A DNA stretch of 64,000 nt from Aerococcus loyolae (GTDB lineage Bacteria; Bacillota; Bacilli; Lactobacillales; Aerococcaceae), in NCBI RefSeq assembly GCF_002871915.2, contig NZ_CP126958.1:806001-870000 (forward strand), given 5' to 3'. Positions 9,421 to 19,504 of this stretch are shown piece after piece. The notes under the pieces are model-generated. The model did not search any database, was not told where the DNA came from, and worked only from the letters and a program-made list of their open reading frames with translations. Position numbers and translations under genes: made by a program. Position 1 is the stretch's first letter, and every line of letters starts with the position of its first letter.

Positions 9421-10041
9421 ATGGCACAGTTATTTTATCGATACGGAGCAATGAATAGTGGAAAATCTTTTGAAATTTTAAAAGTTGCCCATAATTATGA
9501 AGAACAAGGTAAGCCTGTTAAAGTGATGACTAGCGCGATTGATGACCGCTCAGGAACCATCGGCGTTATTTCCAGTCGGATAGGAGAAGACCGTGAGGCC
9601 TATAGTATCGATCCTGATACCGATATTTTTTCCTATATTGAATCTGAAAATGAAAAGGAAAAAATCTACTGTGTCTTAGTTGACGAAGCACAATTTCTAA
9701 GTAAGCAGAATATTTTTGATTTGGCTAAAGTGGTCGACCAGTTAAACATACCGGTGATGGCATTTGGCCTAAAAAATGATTTTCAAAATGAACTTTTTGA
9801 AGGCTCCCATTATCTGTTAATTTTGGCTGATAAAATAGAAGAAGTAAAAACAATTTGTTGGTTCTGCGCTAAAAAAGCCACGATGAACTTACGGATTCAC
9901 AATGATAAACCGGTATATACTGGTGAACAAATTCAAATTGGTGGTAATGAATCTTATTATCCAGTATGTCGTAAACATTATAGCCACCCCCCACTAAAAG
10001 ATGGGAAAATCGCAGTTCACCGTGCATCACTATGCCAATAA
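9421..10041 (+). CDS. tdk: Thymidine kinase
   Basis: It phosphorylates thymidine to dTMP in pyrimidine salvage. The 206-residue protein is of the small type II (human TK1-like) class. It has a P-loop GAMNSGKS at residues 9-16, a VDEAQF Walker B-like motif near residue 87, the lid and zinc-binding cysteines in CWFC (about residues 143-146), and a final C in VCRKH. It begins a forward block tdk-prfA-prmC-tsaC, an arrangement common in Firmicutes. A TTGACA at about 9372 is a possible -35 element. Confidence 0.94.
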   Translation: MAQLFYRYGAMNSGKSFEILKVAHNYEEQGKPVKVMTSAIDDRSGTIGVISSRIGEDREAYSIDPDTDIFSYIESENEKEKIYCVLVDEAQFLSKQNIFDLAKVVDQLNIPVMAFGLKNDFQNELFEGSHYLLILADKIEEVKTICWFCAKKATMNLRIHNDKPVYTGEQIQIGGNESYYPVCRKHYSHPPLKDGKIAVHRASLCQ

Positions 10042-10056
10042 GGGAAGGTTGATTAA

Positions 10057-11139
10057 ATGTTAGAAGAGCAATTAGATACTTTTATCGCTCGTTATCAAGA
10101 GCTTGCTGAGCTTTTAAGTGATCCAGATGTGATTAATGACCATAAACGCTTTCGAGATTTAGCTAAAGAAGAAGCTGATCTACGCCCTAAGGTAGATACC
10201 TTTAAGCACTATAAGGAAGTGGTTTCAGGCATCGAAGACACTGAAGAATTGATTAAAGAAACTTCTGAAGAGGACATGCTAGAACTGGCTAAGAGTGAAC
10301 TCGATCAATTAAAAGCTGAGCGTGATGATTTAGAAGAAGAAATTAAGGTTTTAATGTTGCCTAGTGATCCTAATGATGACAAGAACATTATTATGGAAAT
10401 TCGTGGGGCTGCTGGTGGGGATGAGGCCCAATTATTCGCAGCTGACCTCTTTGAAATGTATTCGCGCTATGCAGAATCCCAAGGCTGGCATGTTGAAGTC
10501 GCTGACGCCTCATCCAATGATTTAGGGGGCTTTAAAGAAATCATTCTTCAAATTTCAGGGGACAAAGTCTATTCAAAATTAAAATATGAAAGTGGCGCTC
10601 ACCGGGTACAACGGGTGCCTAAAACGGAATCCCAAGGTCGGGTCCATACCTCAACCGCTACGGTTGGTGTCATGCCTGAATTGGAAGACTTAGACTTTGA
10701 AATTGATGAGAAGGATATCAGAACGGATATCTACCGGGCTTCCGGTGCTGGTGGACAACACGTTAACAAGACCAGTTCAGCGGTACGGATGACTCATATT
10801 CCTACTGGGATTCAAGTAGCTATGCAGGACCAACGTTCCCAACAACAAAACCGAGAAAAAGCTATGCTTATCTTGCGGTCACGGGTTTATGACTACTATC
10901 AATCACAAGAGCAAGATGAATATGACGAAAAAAGAAAGAATTTAGTGGGAACTGGGGACCGGTCTGAGAGAATTCGGACCTATAATTATCCGCAAAACCG
11001 GGTAACCGACCATCGGATTAACTTAACTTTACAAAAATTAGATCGCATTATGGGCGGAGAATTGGATGAAATTATTGACGCCCTAATTCTTGCTGATCAA
11101 GCGCAAAAATTAGAGGAACTCAATGAAAGTACCATCTAA
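10057..11139 (+). CDS. prfA: Peptide chain release factor 1
   Basis: RF1 recognises UAA and UAG stop codons and triggers peptide release. The 360-residue protein has the usual length. The catalytic GGQ lies at residues 232-234 inside [10 protein letters not shown], and the codon-recognition region precedes it near residues 185-200. It starts 15 bases after tdk and overlaps prmC by 17 bases. PrmC methylates the GGQ glutamine of this protein, so the overlap joins substrate and modifying enzyme. Confidence 0.97.
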   Translation: MLEEQLDTFIARYQELAELLSDPDVINDHKRFRDLAKEEADLRPKVDTFKHYKEVVSGIEDTEELIKETSEEDMLELAKSELDQLKAERDDLEEEIKVLMLPSDPNDDKNIIMEIRGAAGGDEAQLFAADLFEMYSRYAESQGWHVEVADASSNDLGGFKEIILQISGDKVYSKLKYESGAHRVQRVPKTESQGRVHTSTATVGVMPELEDLDFEIDEKDIRTDIYRASGAGGQHVNKTSSAVRMTHIPTGIQVAMQDQRSQQQNREKAMLILRSRVYDYYQSQEQDEYDEKRKNLVGTGDRSERIRTYNYPQNRVTDHRINLTLQKLDRIMGGELDEIIDALILADQAQKLEELNESTI

Positions 11140-12001
11140 TCAGCTACGATTTATAGAAGCTCAGCAATGGGCTTCTTCTTTTTTGGAATTAAACGATAAG
11201 GACCCAGCCATCGCCTACCATCTTTTATTAGGCATGATGGACTGGGATGTAACGACTTGGTACCGTAAACAACAAGATCAAATGGATCCAGAGACTTTGA
11301 AAGGCTACCAGGAGATGCTGGGAAAAATAGTCGATGAGGATATGCCTTACCAATATTTACTAGGGGAGGCATGGTTTTATGGTTATCGCTTTCGTGTGAA
11401 TGAGGCTACTTTGATTCCACGTTTTGATACGGAACGGTTGATTGATTGTGTTCATTCCTTAAGAAAAAATGCCCAGCTGGTCAAAGGGGCTGATGTCTTA
11501 GATTTAGGAACAGGATCAGGGGCAATTGCAGTGACTTTAGCTAAAGAATTGCCCGACTTGAATTTAACAGCTGTTGATATCTCTTCAGATGCCCTAGCGA
11601 TCGCTAAGAAAAATGCCTATTTTCACCAAGTCACTATTGAGTGGATCAAGGGGGATATGTTGAAGGCGGTCCCCCAGCGGAAATTTGATCTGATTATTTC
11701 TAATCCGCCCTATATCAGTGAAAATGAAATTGATGAAATGGGGGAGGACGTCTTAAAGTATGAGCCTAAGCTAGCTCTCTTTGCAAAAGACGATGGTTAT
11801 TATTACTATAAGCAATTCGCCCGAAACATCCAGTCCTTTATAAAGGCTGAAGGTATCCTATTAATGGAATGTGGAAGTCACCAAGCAGCTAAGATTATTA
11901 GTCTCTTTAAAAAGTCAAATCCTAAAGCTGAAGTGAAATCTATTAAAGACTATAATGGTATTGATCGAATAATCTATGTGCAATGGAAGAAGGATAAATA
12001 A
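11123..12001 (+). CDS. prmC: Release factor glutamine methyltransferase
   Basis: PrmC uses S-adenosylmethionine to methylate the glutamine of the GGQ motif in RF1 and RF2. The 292-residue sequence has an N-terminal helical domain, the SAM-binding motif [11 protein letters not shown] near residue 126, and the catalytic NPPY at residues 194-197. The start ATG lies inside the end of prfA, and tsaC begins one base after the stop. Confidence 0.95.
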   Translation: MKVPSNQLRFIEAQQWASSFLELNDKDPAIAYHLLLGMMDWDVTTWYRKQQDQMDPETLKGYQEMLGKIVDEDMPYQYLLGEAWFYGYRFRVNEATLIPRFDTERLIDCVHSLRKNAQLVKGADVLDLGTGSGAIAVTLAKELPDLNLTAVDISSDALAIAKKNAYFHQVTIEWIKGDMLKAVPQRKFDLIISNPPYISENEIDEMGEDVLKYEPKLALFAKDDGYYYYKQFARNIQSFIKAEGILLMECGSHQAAKIISLFKKSNPKAEVKSIKDYNGIDRIIYVQWKKDK

Positions 12002-12002
12002 A

Positions 12003-13034
12003 ATGATTACCAAGCGCTTTACATTTGGGCAGACTGCTCAGGCAGCAGAATATTTAAAACAGGGCCAATTGGTTGCCTTCCCTACGGAAACAGTCTTTGG
12101 TTTAGGGGCGATTGCGAATAATGAAAGGGCAGTTGCTTCTGTTTATCAGGCTAAGGGGCGTCCTAGTGATAATCCCCTTATTGTTCATGTATGCCGTAAG
12201 GAAGACTTATTTCGTTATTCTAATATAGCCAATGAAGCGCAAGCTGCAATTGCTAAAAAACTGACTGATCACTTCTGGCCAGGACCCTTGACCTTGATTG
12301 TTCCGACTAAGGCTGGAGTTTTTGGCCCAACCGTTACTGGGGGATTAAATACAGTGGGCATTCGGATGCCCGACCACGACTTTACCTTAGCAGTCATTAG
12401 AGAAACAGGTTTTCCGATTGTGGGGCCATCTGCTAATTTATCAGGCAAACCGAGTCCAACGACGGTTGACCATGTTTTACATGATTTTGATGGTAAAATC
12501 GCGGGGGTATTAGACAGTCAACCGACCCATATTGGCGTGGAATCGACGGTGCTAGACATTAGTAATCCTGAAGAATTGGCTATTTTAAGACCAGGTGCGA
12601 TTACCTTAAAAGACTTACGAAATGCCTTACCGGGCCAAAAAATTATCGATGCTACCCAGCAAATTGATGAAGATTCTAAGGAACATCCCAAGGCACCTGG
12701 AATGAAATATCGTCACTATAGTCCCCATCAAGAGGTTATTGCCATCAGCCATACCAAGCTCCTTGAACTTATTGATTCTAAGCAGGGATTATCTCCTGAG
12801 AGTGCAGTAATCGCCAGTGATGAAATTTTAAGTCACTTAGATGATGACCAGCTTACTTTTAGTTTAGGGGCTAATGAAGCAACAGCCACCCATCTTTTAT
12901 TCGCGGGTTTACGGGCCTTTGATGATAATGATCAAATTAAAAGACTCTACGTTGAATTATTGGCTGATACAGAGGTTAATACCGCCTACCGTAATCGCTT
13001 ACTAAAAGCTGCAAGTAAAAAGATAGAATCGTAA
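12003..13034 (+). CDS. ywlC: L-threonylcarbamoyladenylate synthase (Sua5/YwlC type)
   Basis: It forms threonylcarbamoyl-AMP from threonine, bicarbonate and ATP for the t6A modification at position 37 of ANN-decoding tRNAs. The 343-residue protein is the long Sua5 form. An N-terminal YrdC domain (PTETVFGLGA, KGRPSDNPLIVH, GPSANLSGKPSPT) joins through a linker with the conserved KYRHYSP to a C-terminal Sua5 domain. The chosen ATG lies one base after prmC; an in-frame upstream ATG at 11976 inside prmC would add nine residues that are not family sequence. Confidence 0.94.
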   Translation: MITKRFTFGQTAQAAEYLKQGQLVAFPTETVFGLGAIANNERAVASVYQAKGRPSDNPLIVHVCRKEDLFRYSNIANEAQAAIAKKLTDHFWPGPLTLIVPTKAGVFGPTVTGGLNTVGIRMPDHDFTLAVIRETGFPIVGPSANLSGKPSPTTVDHVLHDFDGKIAGVLDSQPTHIGVESTVLDISNPEELAILRPGAITLKDLRNALPGQKIIDATQQIDEDSKEHPKAPGMKYRHYSPHQEVIAISHTKLLELIDSKQGLSPESAVIASDEILSHLDDDQLTFSLGANEATATHLLFAGLRAFDDNDQIKRLYVELLADTEVNTAYRNRLLKAASKKIES

Positions 13035-13073
13035 ACATCTATCACGATCTATGGTAAAATCGACTTAGTATCA

Positions 13074-13088
13074 ACAGATACGATCTGT
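13074..13088. promoter_or_regulatory. Perfect palindrome in the glyA leader, possible operator
   Basis: ACAGAT-ACG-ATCTGT is a perfect inverted repeat with imperfect extension on both sides (13071-13093). It lies between a likely -10 (TATGGTAAAAT, 13050-13060) and the glyA ribosome site. Position and symmetry suggest a repressor site; the binding protein is unknown. Confidence 0.35.
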
Positions 13089-13111
13089 ATTGAAAGAAAA
13101 GAAGTGAGATA

Positions 13112-14329
13112 ATGGATGAAGTTTTTACCTTAATTGATCAAGAAAGACAGCGCCAAGAAAATGGTATCGAGTTAATTGCTAGTGAAAACTGGGTATCAAA
13201 GGATGTTTTAGCCGCACAAGGTAGTATTTTAACCAATAAATATGCGGAAGGTTATCCAGGAAAAAGATACTATGGCGGATGTGAAGTTGTTGATAAGATT
13301 GAACAATTAGCCATTGACCGCGCTAAGGAATTATTTAGCGCAGACTTTGTGAATGTCCAGCCCTATTCCGGTTCGGGAGCTAATATGGCCGTTTATGATG
13401 CTCTCCTACAAGCAGGGGATACTGTTTTAGGAATGAATCTAACCGATGGAGGACATTTGACCCATGGTTCTCCAGTTAATTTCTCTGGACGTCGCTATCA
13501 TTTTGTTTCCTACGGTGTCGATCCTGAAAGCGAACAACTAGATTATTCAGCTATTCGTCAAGCTGCCTTGGAAGCAAAGCCGAAAATGATTGTGGCAGGA
13601 TATTCCGCTTACTCTAGAAAGTTAGATTTTAAAGCCTTTCGTCAAATAGCTGATGAAGTCGGAGCCCTTTTAATGGTCGATATGGCTCACTTTGCTGGTT
13701 TGGTAGCAGCTGGAATCCATAAAAATCCAGTTAACTATGCTGATGTAGTGACTTCAACTACTCATAAGACCCTTAGAGGTCCTCGGGGAGCGATTATTTT
13801 AACCAATAATCCTGACTACGCTAAAAAAATTAATAGCCGAATCTTTCCTGGTAACCAAGGTGGTCCCTTACTCCATGTCATTGCAGCTAAGGCGGTCGCC
13901 TTCCAAGAGGCTTTAAATAGTGACTTTAAAGATTATATGAAAAATGTAGTGATCAATGCCCAGGCCATGGCTAGCGAATTTAGTAAAGCTGGTATTCATG
14001 TGGTCTCTGGTGGGACGGATAACCACTTAATCGCTTTTAGGGTCAGTGACTTTGACTTAACTGGTAAAGCAGTTGAAGAGAAGCTTGGTCAAGTTCATAT
14101 CACGGTTAATAAAAACACCATTCCAGGTGAAACTTTGCCGCCAACCCAATGCAGTGGCATCCGCATCGGGACACCAGCGATAACGACACGTGGCTTTACA
14201 GCAGATGATTGTCGCTTGCTAGCACAATTGATTGTTCAAGTTGTCAAACATTTTGATGATGATCAAGTCATTACCAAGGTTAAGGAACAAGTTAAGCAAT
14301 TGACCCAAAAATATCCACTCAGTGAATAA
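13112..14329 (+). CDS. glyA: Serine hydroxymethyltransferase
   Basis: This PLP enzyme converts serine and tetrahydrofolate to glycine and 5,10-methylene-tetrahydrofolate, the main one-carbon source for thymidylate and purines. The 405-residue protein has ELIASENW near the N-terminus, [13 protein letters not shown], a substrate-loop SAYSRKLDF, and the PLP lysine K219 in [11 protein letters not shown]. The C-terminus is complete. It has its own likely promoter and a palindrome upstream, and precedes upp by 35 bases. Confidence 0.97.
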   Translation: MDEVFTLIDQERQRQENGIELIASENWVSKDVLAAQGSILTNKYAEGYPGKRYYGGCEVVDKIEQLAIDRAKELFSADFVNVQPYSGSGANMAVYDALLQAGDTVLGMNLTDGGHLTHGSPVNFSGRRYHFVSYGVDPESEQLDYSAIRQAALEAKPKMIVAGYSAYSRKLDFKAFRQIADEVGALLMVDMAHFAGLVAAGIHKNPVNYADVVTSTTHKTLRGPRGAIILTNNPDYAKKINSRIFPGNQGGPLLHVIAAKAVAFQEALNSDFKDYMKNVVINAQAMASEFSKAGIHVVSGGTDNHLIAFRVSDFDLTGKAVEEKLGQVHITVNKNTIPGETLPPTQCSGIRIGTPAITTRGFTADDCRLLAQLIVQVVKHFDDDQVITKVKEQVKQLTQKYPLSE

Positions 14330-14364
14330 AGTAGGGAAATAGATTTAAAAAGAAGGAGTTTCTT

Positions 14365-15006
14365 ATGAACAAAGAAGGATTACATATTGTTAACCACCCC
14401 TTAGTACAACATAAATTAGCGATTTTACGCGATAAAGACTTAGGTAGTAAAGACTTTCGTGAACTGGTTGATGAAATCACGGTTTTTGTTGGTTATGAAG
14501 CGACACGTGATTTGCCATTAAAAGAAGTTGAAGTCGAAACCCCAATTACAAAAACGACTCAAAAAATGATTACTGGTAAAAAGATGGCCATTGTTCCTAT
14601 TTTACGGGCTGGATTAGGTATGGTTGACGGAATCCTATCTTTGTCACCAGCTGCTAAAGTAGGCCATATTGGCATGTATCGTGATGAGGAAACTCTAGAA
14701 CCACACGAGTATTTCTTTAAAATGCCTAGTGACATTGAAGAACGTCAAGTACTTGTTGTAGACCCCATGTTAGCAACGGGTGGATCAGCTATTCTAGCCA
14801 TTGAGGCCTTGATGAAACGCAATGTTTCTCCTGCCGATATTAAGTTCTTATGTATGGTTGCTGCTCCTGAAGGGGTAGAAGCTTTACAAGCAGCTCATCC
14901 TGAAGTGGAAATTTATACAGCAGCTCTTGACGAAAAGCTTAATGAAGATGGATATATTGTTCCTGGTTTAGGGGATGCTGGCGACCGCTTGTTTGGTACC
15001 CTTTAA
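14365..15006 (+). CDS. upp: Uracil phosphoribosyltransferase
   Basis: Upp makes UMP from uracil and PRPP in pyrimidine salvage. The 213-residue protein has the PRPP-binding motif [11 protein letters not shown] near residues 132-142 and the uracil-binding C-terminal segment [19 protein letters not shown] precedes the ATG. The glyA-upp order is common in Firmicutes. Confidence 0.97.
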   Translation: MNKEGLHIVNHPLVQHKLAILRDKDLGSKDFRELVDEITVFVGYEATRDLPLKEVEVETPITKTTQKMITGKKMAIVPILRAGLGMVDGILSLSPAAKVGHIGMYRDEETLEPHEYFFKMPSDIEERQVLVVDPMLATGGSAILAIEALMKRNVSPADIKFLCMVAAPEGVEALQAAHPEVEIYTAALDEKLNEDGYIVPGLGDAGDRLFGTL

Positions 15007-15059
15007 TTGAAGGAATGGAGTTTGGCTAGAAGCATAGAAATTGGATGGTGTCTAAATAA

Positions 15060-16373
15060 ATGGAAACGATGGTCGTTAAAGGCGGTCAGCGCTTAGAAGG
15101 AACTGTACAAGTCGATGGAGCCAAAAATACGGTGCTTCCTATTTTGGCTGCAACATTATTAGCCGAAGAAGGGAAAAGTGTCATTGAAAATTGCCCTTTA
15201 TTTTCAGATGTTTATTTGATGAATAAGGTTTTAGATTACCTTGATGCGCAAGTGGACTTTGATGAAGCAGCCGGAGTGATAACAGTGGATGCTAGTGGCG
15301 CTATCCAAAGTGAAGCACCCTTTGAATTTGTCAGTAAGATGCGCGCTAGTGTCGTCGTTATGGGCCCTTTATTAGCTCGCTTAGGCTGTGTTAAAGTGGC
15401 CATGCCAGGTGGTTGTGCTATTGGCTCACGGCCCATCGACTTACACATTAAGGGCTTTGAGGCCCTGGGAGCTAAAGTGACGACCGAAAACGGTTATATT
15501 GAAGCGCGTTGTGATGAATTAGTCGGGACCGATATTTATCTGGACTTCCCTAGTGTAGGAGCAACCGAAAATATTATGATGGCGGCAACTTTAGCTAAAG
15601 GGGACACCATTTTAGAAAATGTCGCTAAGGAACCTGAAATAGTTGACTTGGCTAATTTCCTTAACCGTATGGGGGCAAGGATCTCTGGGGCAGGAACCGA
15701 TATTATCCGAATTCGTGGTGTTGAGTCCCTACATGGTACCCAGCATGCCGTTATCCACGACCGCATCGAAGCGGGGACGTTTATGGTGGCTGCAGCAGTC
15801 ACTGGAGGCAATGTCCTGGTTAAAGACGCGGTAGCAGAACATAATCTTCCTTTAATCTCTAAATTAAAGGAAATGGGGGTTCAAATTGAAGAAGAAATGG
15901 AAGGGATCCGGGTTATCGGCCCGAAAGAATTAAAGGCCACAAATATAAAAACCATGCCTTATCCCGGTTTTCCTACAGATATGCAGGCTCAATTTAGCAT
16001 TGCCCAAGCCATTGCCCATGGAAGCTCAAAATTAGAAGAGACCGTTTTTGAAAATCGTTTTATGCATTTAGAAGAATTAAGACGGATGAATGTTTCTTTT
16101 AATATTACCAGCGATACCGCGACGATTGATGGGCCTAACCACTTACAGGGGGCGGCAGTTGTGGCAACTGATTTACGTGCAGCAGCAGCTCTTATTATTG
16201 CTGGTCTAGTGGCTGAAGGCATTACTAAAGTAAGTAAATTAGAATATCTCGACCGTGGCTACGCCAATTTTGACAAAAAATTGCAAGCTTTGGGGGCAAA
16301 GGTTATTCGCCTTGATGTTGATAAATATAGTCAGGAAGAAATTGAAAGCCGCTTAGAAGAGGTTGGATCATGA
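15060..16373 (+). CDS. murA: UDP-N-acetylglucosamine 1-carboxyvinyltransferase
   Basis: MurA transfers enolpyruvate from PEP to UDP-GlcNAc, the first committed step of peptidoglycan synthesis, and is the fosfomycin target. The 437-residue protein has the N-terminal [10 protein letters not shown] region, with the lysine and asparagine that bind substrate. The fosfomycin-reactive cysteine is C119 in [11 protein letters not shown], and [11 protein letters not shown] lies near the C-terminus. Many Firmicutes carry two MurA copies; this one has the position next to an EpuA-like gene. The ribosome site is weak. Confidence 0.96.
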   Translation: METMVVKGGQRLEGTVQVDGAKNTVLPILAATLLAEEGKSVIENCPLFSDVYLMNKVLDYLDAQVDFDEAAGVITVDASGAIQSEAPFEFVSKMRASVVVMGPLLARLGCVKVAMPGGCAIGSRPIDLHIKGFEALGAKVTTENGYIEARCDELVGTDIYLDFPSVGATENIMMAATLAKGDTILENVAKEPEIVDLANFLNRMGARISGAGTDIIRIRGVESLHGTQHAVIHDRIEAGTFMVAAAVTGGNVLVKDAVAEHNLPLISKLKEMGVQIEEEMEGIRVIGPKELKATNIKTMPYPGFPTDMQAQFSIAQAIAHGSSKLEETVFENRFMHLEELRRMNVSFNITSDTATIDGPNHLQGAAVVATDLRAAAALIIAGLVAEGITKVSKLEYLDRGYANFDKKLQALGAKVIRLDVDKYSQEEIESRLEEVGS

Positions 16374-16555
16374 ATAAGGAGCTTTTAGTTAGTCGATTTA
16401 AAAACCTTTTTAAGTGGGTGTTTATTTGCCTTTTAGGAATGACCCTTTTATTTTTAATCGGATTATTACTGGGCTATGGTATTAGTAGTGACCATCATCT
16501 ATTTAATGTCTTTAACCAAGATGTTTGGAACCATTTATACGCTTTCTTTCAATAA
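16370..16555 (+). CDS. EpuA-like small membrane protein (annotated in relatives as RNA polymerase subunit beta domain protein)
   Basis: This 61-residue protein has a short basic N-terminus, one transmembrane helix (about residues 15-36, [18 protein letters not shown]) and a short C-terminal tail. Size, topology and position directly after murA fit the EpuA/DUF6 small-protein family found after murA in streptococci and relatives. Its molecular role is not established, although databases often link the family name to RNA polymerase. It overlaps murA by four bases and ends before a strong terminator. Confidence 0.7.
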   Translation: MNKELLVSRFKNLFKWVFICLLGMTLLFLIGLLLGYGISSDHHLFNVFNQDVWNHLYAFFQ

Positions 16556-16567
16556 AAGCAAAAGAAA

Positions 16568-16615
16568 AGGAGCGACTTCAGTGAAAGATTATTCACTGGA
16601 GTCGCTCCTTTTTAC
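16568..16615. terminator. Strong bidirectional terminator between epuA-like gene and RNase J
   Basis: A 17-base arm starting GGAGCGACT (16570-16586) pairs with 16593-16609 around a six-base loop, with A and T runs at the two sides. It separates the convergent murA and rnjA transcription units. Confidence 0.9.
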
Positions 16616-16627
16616 TTGCTCATTGGC

Positions 16628-18301
16628 TTAAACCGGCATGATAACTGGTAAAATCATTGGATTACGTTTGGTACGCTTGTGTAGGAAAGGATAGAGAGCG
16701 TTTTGAATACTATCACGGAGTATCTTCTCATTGACTTCCTTTCCGGAGTTGAGATGACCGATAACCGTGGTTTGAACAACTTTTTGAGCATCTTTAATCA
16801 AGTCACCAGATTCACGCATATAAATAAATCCACGTGAGACAATATCAGGTCCAGCGACTAATTCGTTGTTTTCAAAGTTAACCGTAACCACGACGATGAC
16901 AATACCATCCTCGGAAAGATTATGACGGTCGCGCAGAACAATATTACCGATATCACCGATTCCCTTACCATCAACATAGACAGCATCAGCAGGCACCTTA
17001 CCAGCCTCTCGCCAGGAGTCTTGGGTTAGGGCAGCAACTTGGCCATTATCATGGATAATAACGTTTTCTTCAGGAACCCCAACAGCTTGGGCGGTTTCGC
17101 CATGGACGCATAACATGCGGTACTCTCCATGAACAGGCATAAAGAATTTCGGCTTCATCAAGCGAAGTAATAACTTTTGTTGTTCTTGACTAGCGTGTCC
17201 AGAGGTGTGGACGTTATTAATTTTACCGTGAACAACCTCAGCTCCAGATTCTAGTAACTTATTAATCAGGTTATTGACACTGGATAAGTTACCAGGTATT
17301 GGGGAAGAAGAAAATACGACGGTATCCGTTGGGTGCAAGGTCACTTGCCGGTGGGTTCCATTAGCAATCCGACTTAGGGCAGCTAGTGGTTCCCCCTGAG
17401 ACCCTGTACACATAATCATAATTTCGTTATCCGGATAGTCATTAATTTCTTTTGATTCAATGAAGGTGCCTTCTGGAATATTAAAATAGCCAATTTCTTG
17501 GGCATTGCGGAAGGCGTTCTCCATTGAGCGTCCAAAAACAGCGATTTTTCTGCCAGTGTTGACCGCTATTTCTATAGCTTCACTTAACCTGGAGATATTA
17601 GAAGCGAAGGAAGCAAAAATGATTCTGCCTTCGATTGGTGTCATAATATCTTTCAATGAATTGGACACATAGTGTTCAGACATGGTCCAACCAGGAACTT
17701 CGGAGTTGGTTGAATCAGCTAATAAGAGTAAGAGCCCTTCATCACCGATACGAGCCATTTTGTGCAAGTCTGCATGCTTACCAATTGGAGTAAAGTCGAA
17801 TTTATAGTCTCCTGTGAAAGCAACTGATCCAACGGGAGTCTTTACTAAAATTCCCTTGGCACCAGGAATTGAGTGGTTTACTGTGAAGAATGAAACGGAA
17901 GTTTTATCAAAATTAATCACAGATTCATCATCGATTTCATGTAAAATCGCATCACCTAATAAACCGTGTTCTTCTAATTTGCCGCGAATTAAAGCCAGAG
18001 CTAATTGATCGGCATAAATAGGAAAATTCACTTGTTTTAATAACCAAGGAATCCCACCAATATGGTCTTCGTGACCATGAGAAACAAAGATTCCTTTTAC
18101 CTTATCTTTATTCTCAATCAGATAGCTATAATCTGAAATAACATAATCAATGCCAAGTAATTCATCATCAGGAAATTTAACCCCATTATCCATAATAATG
18201 ATTTCGTCTTGGTATTGGACCACGTACATGTTCTTTCCAATTTCGCCAAGACCACCTATGGCAAAGACATAAACTTCATTATCTTTTACTTCAAAACTCA
18301 T
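16628..18301 (-). CDS. rnjA: Ribonuclease J (probable RNase J1)
   Basis: RNase J is a metallo-beta-lactamase/beta-CASP enzyme with 5'-3' exonuclease and endonuclease activity, central to mRNA decay and rRNA maturation. The 557-residue protein has the zinc motif HGHEDH at residues 75-80. It also has the further metal ligands in FTGDYKFD, the beta-CASP region with IMCTGSQGEP, and SGHASQEQ and PVHGEYRML motifs. It follows rpoY with a one-base overlap (TAATG). The rpoY-RNase J pairing matches B. subtilis rpoY-rnjA and supports the J1 assignment. Confidence 0.93.
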   Translation of the reverse strand: MSFEVKDNEVYVFAIGGLGEIGKNMYVVQYQDEIIIMDNGVKFPDDELLGIDYVISDYSYLIENKDKVKGIFVSHGHEDHIGGIPWLLKQVNFPIYADQLALALIRGKLEEHGLLGDAILHEIDDESVINFDKTSVSFFTVNHSIPGAKGILVKTPVGSVAFTGDYKFDFTPIGKHADLHKMARIGDEGLLLLLADSTNSEVPGWTMSEHYVSNSLKDIMTPIEGRIIFASFASNISRLSEAIEIAVNTGRKIAVFGRSMENAFRNAQEIGYFNIPEGTFIESKEINDYPDNEIMIMCTGSQGEPLAALSRIANGTHRQVTLHPTDTVVFSSSPIPGNLSSVNNLINKLLESGAEVVHGKINNVHTSGHASQEQQKLLLRLMKPKFFMPVHGEYRMLCVHGETAQAVGVPEENVIIHDNGQVAALTQDSWREAGKVPADAVYVDGKGIGDIGNIVLRDRHNLSEDGIVIVVVTVNFENNELVAGPDIVSRGFIYMRESGDLIKDAQKVVQTTVIGHLNSGKEVNEKILRDSIQNALYPFLHKRTKRNPMILPVIMPV

Positions 18302-18519
18302 TATTTATCAAACTCCGTAAGATGGAAATCTGGGCTTTTTTGTTCATAGGCCAGATGGGCTTCATCTAATGCTTGGATGTGTTCAACGAGATAAGGGGTA
18401 TTTTCTCGTAATTGTTGGCGTACATCGATAATGCTATCGGACTCGATATAGAGTGCTTGAGTTTTTTCACGAATAGGTGCTTCGTTAGCTTTTTCTTGAT
18501 AAGTCACCTTAAATATCAT
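18301..18519 (-). CDS. rpoY: RNA polymerase epsilon subunit
   Basis: RpoY is a small accessory subunit of Firmicutes RNA polymerase (YkzG/DUF1447 family). The 72-residue protein begins MIFKVTYQEK and has the family pattern TQALYIES, followed by VEHIQALDEAHLAYE. It begins the operon with RNase J, and AAGGAG precedes the ATG. Its function in polymerase is known from B. subtilis; here it is assigned by sequence pattern and neighbour. Confidence 0.92.
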   Translation of the reverse strand: MIFKVTYQEKANEAPIREKTQALYIESDSIIDVRQQLRENTPYLVEHIQALDEAHLAYEQKSPDFHLTEFDK

Positions 18520-18652
18520 AAAATTCTCCTTTTCTAGTATAAATTAGCTTGTTTATTGGAATTGAATCAATATCGCTTGTTCTATTTTAGCATAATGACA
18601 GAGTTTTGCCTAAATAAAGTTGTTCCAGTAAGCTCCTGCTTCATTAGGCGTC

Positions 18653-19330
18653 TTAAACATAAAAATAAATCGAGATAAATTGACAGGCTGTCCCTAATAG
18701 AACAAATAGGTGCCAAATTGTATGGAAATAGACATATTTATGATCGAAACGATAGAAGGAAGTTCCTAGCGAATAAAAAAGTCCTCCGGCTAAAAGCCAT
18801 AGAAGGCCAGCAATAGATACAGACTGGATGATTGGGTAAACAATAAAGACAGCAAGCCATCCCATACTTAAGTAAATGTAGGTTGAGTATTTTTTCAACC
18901 ATTGCCGTTTGTAGATTTCACAATAAAGACCTAAAGCCACAATCAACCACTCGATGAAGAAAATTAGCCATCCCAGGGAGTTGTTCAAAGCAATTAAACA
19001 GAAAGGGCTATAAGAGCCAGCAATAAGAAAATAAATACTACAATGATCAAAAAAGCGGAAGACTGGGGCTACCTTGGTGAAATATAGGGCATGGTACATG
19101 GTTGAGAAGAAATATAAGTTAATCATCGACAAGCCGTAAATGGTGTAGGCTATTAGCCGGTTAAGTTCTTGAAATTGGAAAGCTTTGTTAATTAAAAGTC
19201 CCGTACCAATTAAGGCTAACAGTAAGCCGATGCCATGGCTAATCGCACTAAAAATTTGACTTGTTACTTGATAGGATCGCGAATTCAATATCTGGGGATT
19301 TGAAAACAAGAGGTTTGGTTGCTTTTCCAT
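18653..19330 (-). CDS. Hemolysin III family (PAQR-like) membrane protein
   Basis: This seven-helix membrane protein of the bacterial YqfA/hemolysin III family has the conserved SAISHGIG near residue 28, SMYH-like STMYHALYF, FFDHCSIYFLIAGSYSPF in the middle, and HTIWHLFVLLG at the end. The last is the metal-binding HxxxH. I choose the ATG at 19330 (MEKQPN, 225 residues) because AGGA lies five bases ahead; earlier in-frame starts add a poorly conserved extension. Real hemolytic activity is not implied by the family name. Confidence 0.85.
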   Translation of the reverse strand: MEKQPNLLFSNPQILNSRSYQVTSQIFSAISHGIGLLLALIGTGLLINKAFQFQELNRLIAYTIYGLSMINLYFFSTMYHALYFTKVAPVFRFFDHCSIYFLIAGSYSPFCLIALNNSLGWLIFFIEWLIVALGLYCEIYKRQWLKKYSTYIYLSMGWLAVFIVYPIIQSVSIAGLLWLLAGGLFYSLGTSFYRFDHKYVYFHTIWHLFVLLGTACQFISIYFYV

Positions 19331-19473
19331 GATCATCCTACTTTCCATTAAGCTCACTTTATAATTATATAATAACACAAGTCCTTAATCGGTGTCGGAT
19401 GAAGCAAGGGTGGCGTTTTTGTTACAAGCTGTAGTTAAAGTCGTCCTAATTTATCTTTAATGGCGTCTTCTGC

Positions 19474-19479
19474 TATAAT
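19474..19479 (+). promoter_or_regulatory. Extended -10 promoter of the GTPase gene
   Basis: TGCTATAAT (TATAAT at 19474-19479) lies 26 bases before the ATG at 19505. The TG extension makes it a good -10, and the -35 is weak. Confidence 0.55.
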
Positions 19480-19504
19480 TGTAGGGAACTGAGGAGGTAG
19501 CAGA

